In this document: positions 16,708 through 27,288 of the stretch, piece by piece | Layout of the letters: every line of letters starts with the position of its first letter | Numbering within the stretch: position 1 is the first letter of the stretch | Source of the DNA: Chlorobium ferrooxidans DSM 13031 | GTDB lineage: Bacteria > Bacteroidota > Chlorobiia > Chlorobiales > Chlorobiaceae | DNA length: 59,181 nucleotides | Direction of reading: 5' to 3' | Assembly: GCF_000168715.1 (NCBI RefSeq) | Contig: NZ_AASE01000017.1 | Span: 1 to 59,181, forward strand | Notes under the pieces: generated by a model | Told to the model about the DNA's origin: nothing | Seen by the model: the letters and a program-made list of their open reading frames with translations, nothing else | Databases searched by the model: none | Program-made: the position numbers and the translations under genes

Positions 16708-19700
16708 ATGTTGAAAATTTTTGAAAAGATCTTCGGCTCAAAGCACGACAAGGATATCAAAAAAATCCAGCCCGTTATCACCCGTATCAATGAACTCTAT
16801 ACCTCCCTGAACCCGCTGAGTGACGATCAGCTCAAAGAGAAGGGCCGGGAGCTGAAAAAGAGGGTGCGCGCGGTTCTTGAGCCGATCGAGCTCGAGAAAA
16901 AAAATCTCTTTCTGCAGCTTGACAATAGCGACATCACCCTTGAAGAGGCTGATGCAATCAATGACAAGCTTGATGCTCTTGATGAAGCGTATGAAAAAGC
17001 AACCGCAACCGTGCTTGATGAGGTGCTGCCGGAAACCTTTGCACTGGTCAAAGAGACGTGCAAGCGACTCAAAGGCCATGTCTATTCGGTTGTCGGACGC
17101 GAGTTCACCTGGGATATGGTGCCTTACGATGTTCAGCTGATCGGCGGAATGGTGCTCCATTCCGGCAAAATCTCCGAAATGGCTACCGGTGAAGGCAAAA
17201 CCCTCGTCTCCACGCTTCCGGTCTTTCTCAATGCCCTTACCGGACGTGGTGTCCATGTTGTTACGGTCAATGACTACCTTGCCCAGAGGGACAAGGAGTG
17301 GATGAGCCCGGTTTTTGAATTTCACGGCATTACGGTAGGTGTTATTCTCAACACCATGTTCCCGGAACAGCGCAGGGAGCAGTACCACTGTGACATCACC
17401 TACGGTACGAACAACGAATTCGGATTTGACTATCTGCGCGACAACATGGCCGGAACCCCGGACGAGATGGTGCAGCGGAAGTTCTACTTTGCCATTGTTG
17501 ATGAGGTGGACAGCGTACTGATTGATGAGGCCAGAACTCCGCTCATCATATCCGGTCCGGTTCCCAATGCCGACAACAGCAAGTTCCAGGAGATCAAGCC
17601 ATGGATTGAACTTTTGGTTCGTGCCCAGCAGCAACTGGTGGGATCATACCTCTCGGAAGCCGAAAAGGTGTTGAAAACAAAACCCGGCGACAGTGATGCT
17701 GGTCTTGCCCTTCTGCGTGTAAAGCGCGGACAGCCAAAAAACTCCCGATTCATCAAGATGCTCTCCCAGCAGGGTGTAGCCAAACTGGTGCAGGGTACCG
17801 AGAACGAATATCTCAAGGACAATGCAAGCCGGATGCAGGAGGTTGACGATGAGCTCTACTTCGCTGTTGACGAAAAGGCCGGTACGATTGATCTGACCGA
17901 CAAGGGACGGGAATTTCTGAGCAAACTGAGCCATCAGGACAGCGATATCTTTATGTTGCCCGATGTCGGCACCGAGGTTGCAGCGGTTGAATCCGATGCA
18001 GCGGTCAGCACCGCAGAGAAGGTGCATAAAAAGGATGCCATCTACCGCCTCTACGCTGACCGCTCCGAACGGCTGCATAATATCAGCCAGCTTCTGAAAG
18101 CCTACTCGCTCTTTGAACGCGACGATGAATATGTGGTACAGAACGGTCAGGTGATGATTGTCGATGAGTTCACCGGTCGTATCCTGGCCGGCCGCCGGTA
18201 CAGCGACGGACTGCACCAGGCAATTGAAGCCAAGGAGAATGTGAAGATTGAAGGTGAAACACAGACCATGGCGACAGTCACCATCCAGAACTTTTTCCGC
18301 CTCTACAAGAAGCTTGCCGGTATGACCGGTACGGCTGAGACCGAAGCCTCGGAGTTTTACGAAATCTACAAGCTCGATGTTGTTGTTATTCCGACCAACA
18401 CCGCCATTGTCCGGAAGGATTCGGACGATCTGGTCTATAAAACCCGGCGTGAAAAGTACAACGCCGTGGTGCTGAAGGTTGAGGAGCTGCAGAAAAAGGG
18501 GCAGCCGGTACTGGTTGGCACCACCAGTGTGGATGTGTCGGAGACCATCTCACGCATGCTTCGTGCCAAAAAAATCCCCCACAATGTCCTGAACGCCAAA
18601 CAGAATGACCGTGAAGCTGACATTGTCGCCGAAGCCGGGCAGAGAGGTGCGGTGACCATTGCCACCAACATGGCCGGACGTGGTACCGATATCAAGCTCG
18701 GTGCGGGCGTAAAGGAGCTTGGCGGGCTCTTCATTCTCGGTTCCGAACGCCATGAGTCACGACGCATTGACCGTCAGCTCCGTGGCCGTGCCGGTCGGCA
18801 GGGAGATCCGGGCGAATCGGTCTTTTTTGTCTCCCTTGAGGATGAACTGATGCGTCTCTTCGGTTCCGACCGGGTTATTTCGGTGATGGATCGCCTCGGC
18901 CACGAGGAGGGTGATGTAATTGAACACTCCATGATCACCAAATCGATTGAACGGGCCCAGAAGAAGGTTGAGGAGCAGAACTTTGCCATCCGCAAACGGT
19001 TGCTTGAGTATGATGATGTTCTCAACCAGCAGCGCGAGGTGATTTACTCCCGCCGCAGAAACGGCCTTGTCAAGGAGCGCCTGACCAGTGACATCCTCGA
19101 CCTCCTGAAGGATTACTGCGAGACGGTCATCAAAAATCATCACCGCCATTTTGATGTTGCTGCGCTTGAGGAGGAGGTGATGCGCGAGCTCTCCATCGAG
19201 TTCAAGCCCGATCGTGACGAGTTTGAACGTGACGGTATTGAGATCACAGCCGGAAAGCTCTACGACGCAGCCCTGGCCTTCTACCGCCGAAAGGAGGAGG
19301 CGATGGCGGAGGAGATCATGCAGCAGATCGAGAAGTATGCCGTTCTCTCCGTTATCGACCAGAAGTGGCGAGAGCACCTGCGCGAGATCGACTCGCTGCG
19401 CGAGGGCATCAATCTGCGCGCCTACGGCCAGAAAGACCCGCTTCTCGAGTACAAGCAGGAGGCTTACAAGCTCTTTATCGAAATGCTTCGTGAGATCGAA
19501 CTTGAAACCCTCTCGCTTGCCTTCAAGCTCTTCCCCATCAATCCGGATGAGGCGCGGGAAATTGAAGAGCGCCAGCGGCAGGCCGCCGGAAATCTTGACC
19601 GGCTTGTGGCACAGCATGATGAGGCCCAGAGCGTCTACACCGCATCATACGAAATTGAGCCGGGTACCGGCGTTGCAGGTGAAGAACCTCACGAAAGTCT

Positions 19701-19800
19701 TCAGCAGCCGGTTGTAGTCGATAAAAAACCGGGCAGAAATGACCTCTGCCCCTGCGGAAGCGGAAAGAAATATAAAAACTGTCACGGCCAGCAGCCCTGA
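16708..19800 (+). CDS. secA: preprotein translocase ATPase SecA
   Basis: A full-length 1030-residue SecA, the motor that drives unfolded preproteins through SecYEG. Walker A is in [16 protein letters not shown] near residue 160, followed by [13 protein letters not shown]. The DEAD-type Walker B is [19 protein letters not shown]. The C-terminal motor half shows [26 protein letters not shown] and [15 protein letters not shown] Zn-binding tail [16 protein letters not shown] (three Cys and one His) ends the protein and in other bacteria contacts SecB and ribosomes. The region at about 290-370 ([20 protein letters not shown]) is an insert relative to the E. coli protein. purL follows after 26 bases, so co-transcription is likely. 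Confidence 0.98.
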   Translation: MLKIFEKIFGSKHDKDIKKIQPVITRINELYTSLNPLSDDQLKEKGRELKKRVRAVLEPIELEKKNLFLQLDNSDITLEEADAINDKLDALDEAYEKATATVLDEVLPETFALVKETCKRLKGHVYSVVGREFTWDMVPYDVQLIGGMVLHSGKISEMATGEGKTLVSTLPVFLNALTGRGVHVVTVNDYLAQRDKEWMSPVFEFHGITVGVILNTMFPEQRREQYHCDITYGTNNEFGFDYLRDNMAGTPDEMVQRKFYFAIVDEVDSVLIDEARTPLIISGPVPNADNSKFQEIKPWIELLVRAQQQLVGSYLSEAEKVLKTKPGDSDAGLALLRVKRGQPKNSRFIKMLSQQGVAKLVQGTENEYLKDNASRMQEVDDELYFAVDEKAGTIDLTDKGREFLSKLSHQDSDIFMLPDVGTEVAAVESDAAVSTAEKVHKKDAIYRLYADRSERLHNISQLLKAYSLFERDDEYVVQNGQVMIVDEFTGRILAGRRYSDGLHQAIEAKENVKIEGETQTMATVTIQNFFRLYKKLAGMTGTAETEASEFYEIYKLDVVVIPTNTAIVRKDSDDLVYKTRREKYNAVVLKVEELQKKGQPVLVGTTSVDVSETISRMLRAKKIPHNVLNAKQNDREADIVAEAGQRGAVTIATNMAGRGTDIKLGAGVKELGGLFILGSERHESRRIDRQLRGRAGRQGDPGESVFFVSLEDELMRLFGSDRVISVMDRLGHEEGDVIEHSMITKSIERAQKKVEEQNFAIRKRLLEYDDVLNQQREVIYSRRRNGLVKERLTSDILDLLKDYCETVIKNHHRHFDVAALEEEVMRELSIEFKPDRDEFERDGIEITAGKLYDAALAFYRRKEEAMAEEIMQQIEKYAVLSVIDQKWREHLREIDSLREGINLRAYGQKDPLLEYKQEAYKLFIEMLREIELETLSLAFKLFPINPDEAREIEERQRQAAGNLDRLVAQHDEAQSVYTASYEIEPGTGVAGEEPHESLQQPVVVDKKPGRNDLCPCGSGKKYKNCHGQQP

Positions 19801-19826
19801 CCCCCAGATAACGTTTACCGGTAACC

Positions 19827-22109
19827 ATGAAACACACTGAACTGGACGTCACCCATGCTCTTGCTGAAGAACATGGACTCAATGCTGAAGAGTACGGCAA
19901 AATATGCACCATTCTCGGAAGAACCCCTACCTTTACCGAACTGGGAATCTTCTCGGTCATGTGGTCGGAACACTGCAGCTATAAAAACTCCATAGCAGTA
20001 CTTAAAACCCTTCCAAGGGAGGGCGGGGCCCTGCTTACGAGCGCCGGCGAGGAGAATGCCGGTCTGGTCGATATCGGCGACAACCTTGCCGTTGCCTTTA
20101 AAATCGAGTCACACAACCACCCCTCCGCCGTGGAGCCCTACCAGGGCGCCGCTACCGGTGTCGGGGGGATTCACCGCGATATTTTCACCATGGGAGCCCG
20201 GCCGGTCGCCTCGCTCAACTCGCTCCGGTTCGGCTCGCCCAAAGACCCGCATGTCCGCTATCTGGTAGACGGCGTGGTGCGCGGTATCGGTGATTACGGT
20301 AACTCCTTCGGTGTACCGACGGTCGGCGGAGAGATCTATTTTGAAGAGGGATACACCGGCAATCCGCTGGTCAATGCCATGTCGGTCGGTATTGTCGAGC
20401 ACCACAAAACCGTCAGTGCAACCGCTCTCGGAGAGGGCAATCCTGTGCTGATCGTCGGGTCATCAACCGGACGGGATGGCATCCACGGCGCAACCTTTGC
20501 ATCGGAAGATCTGAGTGAGGCATCGGAAGACAAGCGTCCGAGCGTTCAGGTCGGCGATCCTTTTGCTGAAAAGCTGCTGCTTGAAGCCACTCTTGAAGCC
20601 ATTGCCACCGGCTATGTAGTCGGCCTGCAGGATATGGGTGCGGCGGGCATCACCAGCTCCACCTCCGAGATGAGCGCACGGGGCATTGAAAAGACCGGTT
20701 CCGGCGGCATCGAGATCGATCTGGACCTTGTACCGATCCGTGAGGCCGGAATGAGCGCCTACGAGATCATGCTCTCCGAGTCTCAGGAGCGGATGCTGAT
20801 TGTGGCCGAAAAAGGGTTTGAAGAGAAGATTATCGAGGTCTACCGCAAATGGGATGTTCTGGCGATTGTAATCGGCCGCGTCACCAGTGACAACCTGCTT
20901 CGTGTCAGCCAGCATGGCAAAGTGGTCGCGGAAATTCCGGCTGAATCGCTCGTTCTGGGAGGCGGAGCACCGGTCTATATCCGTGAGGCCGTTGAAAAGA
21001 GGCCCGACACAGCGGCGGCAAAGCTTCAGGATGACAAAAATTTAGACTTCCGCGCGCTCACCCTTGAACTGCTTTCGCGCCCCAATATCGCAAGCAAACA
21101 GTGGGTCTACCATCAGTATGACTCCATGGTGCAGACCAATACCGTTACGCCGGTCGGCCATACCGATGCGGCAGTGATCCGCATCAAGGGCACAAAGAAG
21201 GCGCTGGCAATGAAAACAGACTGCAACGCCCGCTATGTCTACCTCAACCCCGCAAAAGGAGGCCGGATAGCTGTTGCCGAATGCGCCAGAAACATCGCCT
21301 GTTCGGGTGCCAAACCGCTGGCCATCACCAACTGCCTGAACTTCGGAAACCCCTACAAACCCGAAGTTTACTTCCAGTTCAAGACATCGGTTGAGGGGAT
21401 GGGCGAAGCATGCCGGGTATTCAACACTCCGGTTACCGGAGGCAATGTGAGTTTCTATAACGAATCATCCATCGGCGGCGTACGTACAGCCATCTACCCG
21501 ACTCCGACCATCGGCATGATCGGTCTGCTTGATGATATCGACAACCTTGTCGGCTCCACCTTCACCCATCAGGGCGATGCCATCCTGCTGCTTGGAGAGC
21601 CTGATCTCACGCTTGAGGGTTCAGAGTACCTGGTCATGCAGTACGGAACTCCCGGTGAGGATGCTCCCCCGGTTGATCTGCAGCATGAAAAAAAGGTGCA
21701 GGAGCTGCTTGTAGCGCTTGCTGCCGGAAAACTGGTGCACTCCGCACACGACATCTCCGACGGCGGTCTGTTTGTTGCCCTGGCTGAAAAAGCGATTATG
21801 AATGAAGAGGCGCCGCTCGGCTTCAGCGTAAATATTGAAGCGGCTGAAACAAGTCCGGTCCGGATTCAGAGGGCACTCTTCTCCGAGGCACAGGGTCGGG
21901 TACTTTTAAGTATCGCGCCCGAGAAGGCCAAAGAGGTTATCAGTGAGGCGGTAAAACATCAGGTGCCGGTGCGCGTTATCGGAAAGGTAGTGCCCGGAAC
22001 TGCAACCATAGCCGTGAACGGCCAGGAGATCCTGCACTTCACCACCGCAGAACTTGCCGGAGCCTACTACCATTCGCTGGAGCATGCGCTGCACCTCGAC
22101 GAACTTTAG
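19827..22109 (+). CDS. purL: phosphoribosylformylglycinamidine synthase II
   Basis: A 760-residue small-type PurL, the ATP-dependent synthase subunit that turns FGAR into FGAM in purine synthesis and needs separate PurQ (glutaminase) and PurS. Diagnostic segments are [67 protein letters not shown] and, in the second half, [19 protein letters not shown]. The length fits the small type; the large fused type exceeds 1200 residues. No purQ or purS is visible nearby. It lies between secA and nnr in the same direction with short gaps. Confidence 0.97.
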   Translation: MKHTELDVTHALAEEHGLNAEEYGKICTILGRTPTFTELGIFSVMWSEHCSYKNSIAVLKTLPREGGALLTSAGEENAGLVDIGDNLAVAFKIESHNHPSAVEPYQGAATGVGGIHRDIFTMGARPVASLNSLRFGSPKDPHVRYLVDGVVRGIGDYGNSFGVPTVGGEIYFEEGYTGNPLVNAMSVGIVEHHKTVSATALGEGNPVLIVGSSTGRDGIHGATFASEDLSEASEDKRPSVQVGDPFAEKLLLEATLEAIATGYVVGLQDMGAAGITSSTSEMSARGIEKTGSGGIEIDLDLVPIREAGMSAYEIMLSESQERMLIVAEKGFEEKIIEVYRKWDVLAIVIGRVTSDNLLRVSQHGKVVAEIPAESLVLGGGAPVYIREAVEKRPDTAAAKLQDDKNLDFRALTLELLSRPNIASKQWVYHQYDSMVQTNTVTPVGHTDAAVIRIKGTKKALAMKTDCNARYVYLNPAKGGRIAVAECARNIACSGAKPLAITNCLNFGNPYKPEVYFQFKTSVEGMGEACRVFNTPVTGGNVSFYNESSIGGVRTAIYPTPTIGMIGLLDDIDNLVGSTFTHQGDAILLLGEPDLTLEGSEYLVMQYGTPGEDAPPVDLQHEKKVQELLVALAAGKLVHSAHDISDGGLFVALAEKAIMNEEAPLGFSVNIEAAETSPVRIQRALFSEAQGRVLLSIAPEKAKEVISEAVKHQVPVRVIGKVVPGTATIAVNGQEILHFTTAELAGAYYHSLEHALHLDEL

Positions 22110-22161
22110 GATTACGGACAATCAAGAGAGCTGACCTTTAAACAAGAAAAGGAGACCTGTT

Positions 22162-23748
22162 ATGCTGCCAGTTCTGACTGCTCTTGAGATGCAAAAAGCC
22201 GACAGGAAGGCAATCGAAGAGCTCCATATCGGCGAAACCCGTCTTATGGAGCTGGCCGGTCGGGAATGTCTCCGCATGATCTCAGAAACCCTCCAGAGAG
22301 ACTCCCTTGCCGGAACATCCTTTCTGGTGGTGGCCGGCAAAGGCAACAACGGCGGGGACGGTTTTGTACTTGCCCGCCATCTGCTCAACCTTGACGCTTC
22401 GGTCGATCTCATCCTGCTCTATCCGGAATCCCTGCTGAGCGGCATCAACCGGGAAGGGCTTGCAATTCTCAAAGCCTACGAAACCTTCGATACTCCCCTG
22501 CGCATCTTTCACAGCCTTGAGGAGGCCCTGCCGTTTGCCGCAGAGGGGTCCTACGACGCCCTTGTTGACGCCATCACCGGAACCGGACTGCGCCTTGAGG
22601 CCGGGTCAATGGAGCTTGCTGCTCCCCTCTCTTCAGGTATAGAGCTTCTCAACGCACTCCGCATAGAGAGCGGGGCTCCTGTTATAGCCGTTGATATTCC
22701 TTCCGGGCTTGACGCAACGACAGGCATAGCGGCAACGCCGGTTGTCGTGGCAGATGCGACCGTTACCATGGCATTTCTGAAAACCGGCTTTTTCCTGAAC
22801 GAGGGGCCGGAGTGCTCGGGAGAGCTCCATGTTGCGGAGATCTCCATCCCCGGCTTTCTTGCTGAACGCGCCTGCGCACGGCTTACAGACAAGGAGTTCG
22901 CCGCCGAACAGTTCATACTCAGAGAGCCATCAAGTGCCAAACACACCAATGGCCGGGTGCTGATCATTGCCGGTTCACAGAGTACAGAGAGCTCCATGCT
23001 CGGTGCGGCAATTCTGGCCGCCAGGGGTGCGCTTAAAACCGGGGCGGGATATGTCGCGATCAGCATGCCGCTTGCGCTTGCCGGAGCCATGCACACTGCT
23101 CTGCCGGAAGTTGTGGTCATCGGAAGGGATATGGACTCAATTGCCGAAAAAGCCCGCTGGGCGGACGCAATCCTTGTGGGTTGCGGAATCGGCCGGGACC
23201 GGGATGCGATCGAGTTGCTGGGGAAACTGCTCGAAAGTGATGCGCTCACTGCAAAGAAGCTCATTCTTGATGCAGACGCCCTCTATGCTCTCTCGGTAAT
23301 CGGCACTGAGTCTCTCCTGAACCTCTCCGGTGAGGTGCTGCTGACACCGCACTACGGCGAACTCAGCCGTCTCTGTGGACTTTCCGCAGAAGAGATTGCC
23401 CGCAATCCCATTGAGACCGCAAAAGCCGTTGCCACAAGTTTCGGGGTAAACCTCCTGCTTAAAGGGAGTCCCACAGTCATTGCCAATCCGGAAGGTTCGG
23501 TACTCGTGAATACAAGCGGCACAGAAGCCCTTGCAACTGCGGGCACTGGAGATCTGCTTGCGGGCATTATTGCCGCCCTTGCAGCCAAAGGCGCTGATCT
23601 CTTCAACGCTGCGGCTGCCGGAGCATGGTTCCACGGTCGTGCCGGAGACCTTGCCGGAGATATTGCCAGCCTGGTCTCGGCGGGTATGGTCGCAGATGCG
23701 ATTCAGCTCGCTATAGGAGAGATTTTCGAACTGGAGCGTGAAGAGTAA
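22162..23748 (+). CDS. nnr: bifunctional NAD(P)H-hydrate repair enzyme (epimerase + dehydratase)
   Basis: A 528-residue fusion. The N-terminal domain (about 1-215) is the NAD(P)HX epimerase: FLVVAGKGNNGGDGFVLARH is its phosphate loop and PVIAVDIPSGLDATTGIA its active-site strand. The C-terminal domain (about 225-520) is the ADP/ATP-dependent dehydratase: GRVLIIAGSQSTESSMLGAA, then VLLTPHYGELSRLCG, LLLKGSPTVIANPEG and the nucleotide loop TAGTGDLLAGIIAALAAKG. Together they restore damaged hydrated NAD(P)H. AAGGAG precedes the ATG by 8 bases. The gene ends just before a TIR-type hairpin at 23754-23802. Confidence 0.95.
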   Translation: MLPVLTALEMQKADRKAIEELHIGETRLMELAGRECLRMISETLQRDSLAGTSFLVVAGKGNNGGDGFVLARHLLNLDASVDLILLYPESLLSGINREGLAILKAYETFDTPLRIFHSLEEALPFAAEGSYDALVDAITGTGLRLEAGSMELAAPLSSGIELLNALRIESGAPVIAVDIPSGLDATTGIAATPVVVADATVTMAFLKTGFFLNEGPECSGELHVAEISIPGFLAERACARLTDKEFAAEQFILREPSSAKHTNGRVLIIAGSQSTESSMLGAAILAARGALKTGAGYVAISMPLALAGAMHTALPEVVVIGRDMDSIAEKARWADAILVGCGIGRDRDAIELLGKLLESDALTAKKLILDADALYALSVIGTESLLNLSGEVLLTPHYGELSRLCGLSAEEIARNPIETAKAVATSFGVNLLLKGSPTVIANPEGSVLVNTSGTEALATAGTGDLLAGIIAALAAKGADLFNAAAAGAWFHGRAGDLAGDIASLVSAGMVADAIQLAIGEIFELEREE

Positions 23749-23753
23749 CGCAC

Positions 23754-23802
23754 GGGCACCGCTATAAATCTGTTACTCGCTTCGATTTTATAGGAGGTGC
23801 CC
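23754..23802. repeat. collapsed copy of the dispersed element: TIR hairpin only
   Basis: GGGCACCGCTATAAATC (23754-23770) faces GATTTTATAGGAGGTGCCC (23784-23802) over a 13-base loop. These ends match the terminal repeats of the copies at 6197-6339 and 48866-49013, but the internal 100 bases are absent. Lying between convergent genes, it could also work as a bidirectional transcription end. Confidence 0.75.
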
Positions 23803-23811
23803 ATCTGACGT

Positions 23812-25023
23812 TCACATTTCAGGCGTTCGAAGAAACTTCTTGATGTTGCGGGCGGCCTGGCGGATGCGCTCTTCGTTCTCAATCATCGCCACACGTACAT
23901 ACTCATCACCATAGGCACCGAACCCGATGCCGGGACTGACGGCAACCTTGGCCTCCATCAACAGCTTCTTGCTGAATTCAAGGCTTCCAAGGTGACGGAA
24001 GGGCTCGGGAATGTGAGCCCAGACAAACATGCTCGCACGCGGAGAGACAACCGGCCAGCCCGCATTTTCAAAGCTTTTCACTAAAACGTCACGCCGCTTG
24101 CGATAGACTTCGCTGATCTCGTGCACACAGCTCTGGTCTCCGGTGAGGGCGATGGTTGAGGCGACCTGGATGGGGGTAAAGGTGCCATAGTCGAGCCAGC
24201 TCTTGATCTTTTCAAGCGCCCCGATCAGTTTGGCATTGCCGACCATAAAGCCGACACGCCACCCGGCCATATTGTAGGTTTTCGACAGGGTATAGCTCTC
24301 GACCGCCACATCCTTGGCTCCCGGAACCTGCAGAATAGAAGGGGTGACATAGCCGTCGTAGGTCAATTCAGCATAGGCAATATCACTGATAATGTAGAAA
24401 CGCTCCTGGCGGGCAATATCGACCAGCTTTTCATAGAAAGGAAGTTCTACGGTTGCCGTTGTCGGATTGTTCGGAAAATTAACCACAAGAAATTTCGGCT
24501 TCGGAGATGATTCGCGCAGCGCTTTTTCAATGTTGCGAAAAAAGCCCGCCTCATCAAGCGTCAGATCATCGTTCAGTTCAAGTTTCAGACGGTGCACATT
24601 GCCGCCGGCAAGAATAAATGCCTGGGAGTGGATCGGATAACAGGGGTCAGGCACCATAGCCAGATCGCCGGGATTGGTGATTGCCTGGACAAGGTGGACA
24701 TAACCTTCCTTGGAGCCCATCGTGGCAACAACTTCACGATCAAGATCGAGATCAACATTGTACTTCTGCCTGTACCAGGTTCCTACCGCTCCGCGGAGCT
24801 TGTAGATCCCTTTTGAGACCGAATAGCCGTGTGTCCGTGGTTTATTGATGCTCTCGACAAGCTTGTCCACAATATGCTGCGGAGTGGGGCCGTCAGGATT
24901 ACCCATGGAAAAATCGATAACATCCTCACCCGCACGCCGTTCTGCCATCTTCAGCTCATTGACCGCAGCAAAAACATATTTCGGAAGTCGTTTGATCTTG
25001 TCAAACTCTATTTCGTCGAACAT
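23812..25023 (-). CDS. AlaC-like PLP aminotransferase (glutamate-pyruvate type)
   Basis: The 403-residue protein is a class I/II aminotransferase that closely follows E. coli AlaC: RLPKYVFAAVNELKMAERRA, DVIDFSMGNPDGPTPQHIV, HGYSVSKGIYKLRGAVGTWY, NFPNNPTTATVELPFYEK and GFGAYGDEYVRVAMIENEER. The PLP lysine is in ESYTLSKTYNMAGWRVGFM. It should interconvert pyruvate and alanine with glutamate; related enzymes act on LL-diaminopimelate, which the sequence alone cannot exclude. I start at ATG 25023 (MFDEIEFDKIKRLP), close to the E. coli length; TTG at 25053 would add 10 residues. It converges with nnr and is divergent from the redox operon. Confidence 0.88.
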   Translation of the reverse strand: MFDEIEFDKIKRLPKYVFAAVNELKMAERRAGEDVIDFSMGNPDGPTPQHIVDKLVESINKPRTHGYSVSKGIYKLRGAVGTWYRQKYNVDLDLDREVVATMGSKEGYVHLVQAITNPGDLAMVPDPCYPIHSQAFILAGGNVHRLKLELNDDLTLDEAGFFRNIEKALRESSPKPKFLVVNFPNNPTTATVELPFYEKLVDIARQERFYIISDIAYAELTYDGYVTPSILQVPGAKDVAVESYTLSKTYNMAGWRVGFMVGNAKLIGALEKIKSWLDYGTFTPIQVASTIALTGDQSCVHEISEVYRKRRDVLVKSFENAGWPVVSPRASMFVWAHIPEPFRHLGSLEFSKKLLMEAKVAVSPGIGFGAYGDEYVRVAMIENEERIRQAARNIKKFLRTPEM

Positions 25024-25225
25024 AGGCTTGTCAAAAAATAATTCATGATACAAAAAGGAAATATCACTGTTATCATAAGCAAAAAGAGTATCATATCAAT
25101 GCGCTCTGAATATTTTTCACCCTTCACTTGTCTCTCTGCTCTCCATGCAGCAGTACGGATAAAAAAAATAGTCCCTTGACATGATTTAGGGATTTTTTTT
25201 GTCCGCTTTTTTGTACTATAGAAGA

Positions 25226-25244
25226 TATAACGGAAACTGTTATA
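25226..25244. promoter_or_regulatory. possible operator between aminotransferase and redox operon
   Basis: TATAAC-GGAAACT-GTTATA, 6-bp arms with a 7-base spacer, in the 431-bp divergent region. No regulator gene is adjacent; pattern only. Confidence 0.25.
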
Positions 25245-25359
25245 CTACGGATTCTGTTTTTAACAATTGTTACTGGCGCTTTACCAAAACCCGTTTACCG
25301 TAGTTCTTTTACACATAGTGAAAAGTGATGGCTGCATGGAATAAAACAGGCATAAAAAT

Positions 25360-25387
25360 TTGACATTATTGTATTTTTGTGTAACAT
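25360..25387 (+). promoter_or_regulatory. probable promoter of the Hdr/Flx operon
   Basis: A perfect TTGACA (25360-25365), 16 bases, and TAACAT (25382-25387, four of six). It stands 67 bases before the chosen ATG at 25455, in the right direction. It lies inside the reading that would result from using the upstream ATG at 25377, which favours the later start only weakly. Confidence 0.45.
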
Positions 25388-25454
25388 ACCATGTTTGTGC
25401 CATTTAGCTCCCCGCTCCACGAAAAGCAACATATACCACGTGTCAAAAATCAAC

Positions 25455-26948
25455 ATGACAGAAACGGACGCGCTCAAGCATCAACTTGAGGAGTCCACCG
25501 GGAACGACTACAACTGCTGCTACCAGTGCGGAAAATGTACGGCTGGATGTCCGGCGGGCGGAGTTATGGATAATCCCCCTGCAAGGATCATGCGTCTGGT
25601 GCAGGCAGGCTACGTTGAGGATGCTCTGAGAAGCGATGCGCTCTGGTACTGTCTCGGGTGCATGACCTGTACATCCCGATGTCCGCAGAATCTTGATATC
25701 GCCGCCACAATGGACTCACTCAGGGCGATGGCTCTTGAGAAGAACATTGTCTCAGAGGAGCGATCAAAAAAACTGGTTACCGCATTTCATGTCTCATTCC
25801 TGAAAAACGTGCGCAAACACGGCCGTCTTCAGGAGCTTTCACTGGTCAACAGCTACAAACTCCGCACAAGAACCTTCCTCCAGGATGCCGTACCGGGTGT
25901 CAAGATGATCACCCAGGGGAAGATCAATCCGATGCATACGCTCACCGGAAAAGGGGGAATCAAGGGAAAGGATCAGATAGAGAAAATTTTCCTCGCTTCC
26001 GAAGAGGAGTCCCATTCACCGGCACCGAAACGACGCCCGAAAAAGAAGGAGTTTGTTGAGAATGCTCCCCTCTCGGTCAAACCCGGCATGACTATCGGCT
26101 ACTACCCCGGCTGTTCGCTTGACGGTACCGCACAGGAGTACGGTATTTCGGTTAAAAAAATGTGCTCACTGCTCGGTCTTAACCTCAGGGAGATCGAGGA
26201 CTGGAACTGCTGCGGAGCAACATCGGCACATGCAACCAACCACAAACTCTCCCTGCTTCTGCCTGCCCGCAATCAGGTACTCGCCGAGGCCCAGGGGCTT
26301 GATATTGTCCTTGCTCCCTGTGCTGCCTGCCAGAACCGGCAGGTCACCACGCGCAAAGCCCTGATGGAATCAGAGGCGCTGCGCCGGGAGGTACACTCCA
26401 TCACCGGCATTGAACCGGCCTGCACCACGCAGTTCATCGGCGTTACCCAGCTGCTTGAAGCCATGGATCCGGAAGAGATTAAAAAACGGGTCAAAAAACC
26501 GCTTACCGGCCTCAATCTTGCCTGTTATTACGGCTGCCTTCTGGTTCGTCCAATGGAGGATATGGGTTTTGACGATCCTGAAAATCCGGATAAAATGGAG
26601 GCAATTGTTTCGGCTCTTGGTGCCTCACCGGTTGACTGGGCATTCAAGATCGAGTGCTGCGGAGCCGGCCTTACGCTTGCCCAGCAGGATCTGGTTGAGG
26701 ATCTCACGCATAAAATCGCCAGAAATGCAGCGGCAAACGGTGCTGAAGCATTTGTTGTTGCCTGTCCTCTCTGTCAGGCCAACCTTGATATGCGTCAGGA
26801 GAGCATGATCAAGCGATTCGGTGATGTGAAGCCGATGCCTGTTTACTATATTTCGGAGCTGGTAGCTATCGCCTGCGGTGCAGCACCTTCCGAAGTTGCC
26901 GTCGGCAAACATTTTGTGCCTGCTCTTGAGCTTGTATCGAAATTCTGA
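25455..26948 (+). CDS. HdrC-HdrB fusion, heterodisulfide reductase-like subunit
   Basis: The 497-residue protein joins two Hdr subunits. The N-terminal HdrC part has two [4Fe-4S] motifs, CCYQCGKCTAGCP near residue 20 and CLGCMTCTSRCP near 65. The C-terminal HdrB part has both CCG modules, CSLDGTAQEYG...NCCGATSA...CAACQ (NCCG near 250) and CYYGCL...ECCGAGLT...CPLCQ (near 398), which in methanogens bind the noncubane clusters that cleave the disulfide. A linker of about 45 residues (PAPKRRPKKKEF) joins them. Start chosen at MTETDALK, since upstream residues look random. It opens the operon and leads to HdrA. Natural substrate unknown; DsrC-type disulfides are a reasonable guess in a sulfur oxidiser. 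Confidence 0.92.
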   Translation: MTETDALKHQLEESTGNDYNCCYQCGKCTAGCPAGGVMDNPPARIMRLVQAGYVEDALRSDALWYCLGCMTCTSRCPQNLDIAATMDSLRAMALEKNIVSEERSKKLVTAFHVSFLKNVRKHGRLQELSLVNSYKLRTRTFLQDAVPGVKMITQGKINPMHTLTGKGGIKGKDQIEKIFLASEEESHSPAPKRRPKKKEFVENAPLSVKPGMTIGYYPGCSLDGTAQEYGISVKKMCSLLGLNLREIEDWNCCGATSAHATNHKLSLLLPARNQVLAEAQGLDIVLAPCAACQNRQVTTRKALMESEALRREVHSITGIEPACTTQFIGVTQLLEAMDPEEIKKRVKKPLTGLNLACYYGCLLVRPMEDMGFDDPENPDKMEAIVSALGASPVDWAFKIECCGAGLTLAQQDLVEDLTHKIARNAAANGAEAFVVACPLCQANLDMRQESMIKRFGDVKPMPVYYISELVAIACGAAPSEVAVGKHFVPALELVSKF

Positions 26949-27034
26949 ACGGATAACAGCAAGTTAGCCGCTCTCCCCCGGTCCCCTTCATGGCCGGGTA
27001 GGAGGGCCGATAGTGACGATTACGTTTTCGGGAA

Positions 27035-27223
27035 ATGTCCGGGTACCTGCAGAAATACACTGATAGCATTACCTTTGCGAGCCTTATCCGCTCAGTGCAC
27101 AGTCAATACGTATCAGACGACGGAATCACCGGAAAGACAGAGACGATCATCCCCGATCCACAAGAACTGCGATGGCTTGCGGGGAATTTTCATGCCTTGT
27201 TGAAAATGATGAAACCGGAGTGA
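27035..27223 (+). CDS. possible 62-aa protein between hdrCB and hdrA
   Basis: A short frame MSGYLQKYTDSITFASLIRS ... LAGNFHALLKMMKPE with ordinary amino-acid composition. It is the only sizeable frame in the 340-base gap between the two Hdr genes. There is no good ribosome-binding site before the ATG, and I recognise no family, so this could be noise. The rest of the gap shows only a GC-rich segment near 26975-27010. Confidence 0.3.
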   Translation: MSGYLQKYTDSITFASLIRSVHSQYVSDDGITGKTETIIPDPQELRWLAGNFHALLKMMKPE

Positions 27224-27288
27224 GCTGCTGTCACCCGCTTCATTGCAGTACCGTGCCGTTATGCGGCTTCATTCTAAACGATTGAACC

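Noticed and set aside
18757..19617. A 286-codon minus-strand frame within secA
   Set aside because: Mirror reading of a highly biased coding sequence; no motif.
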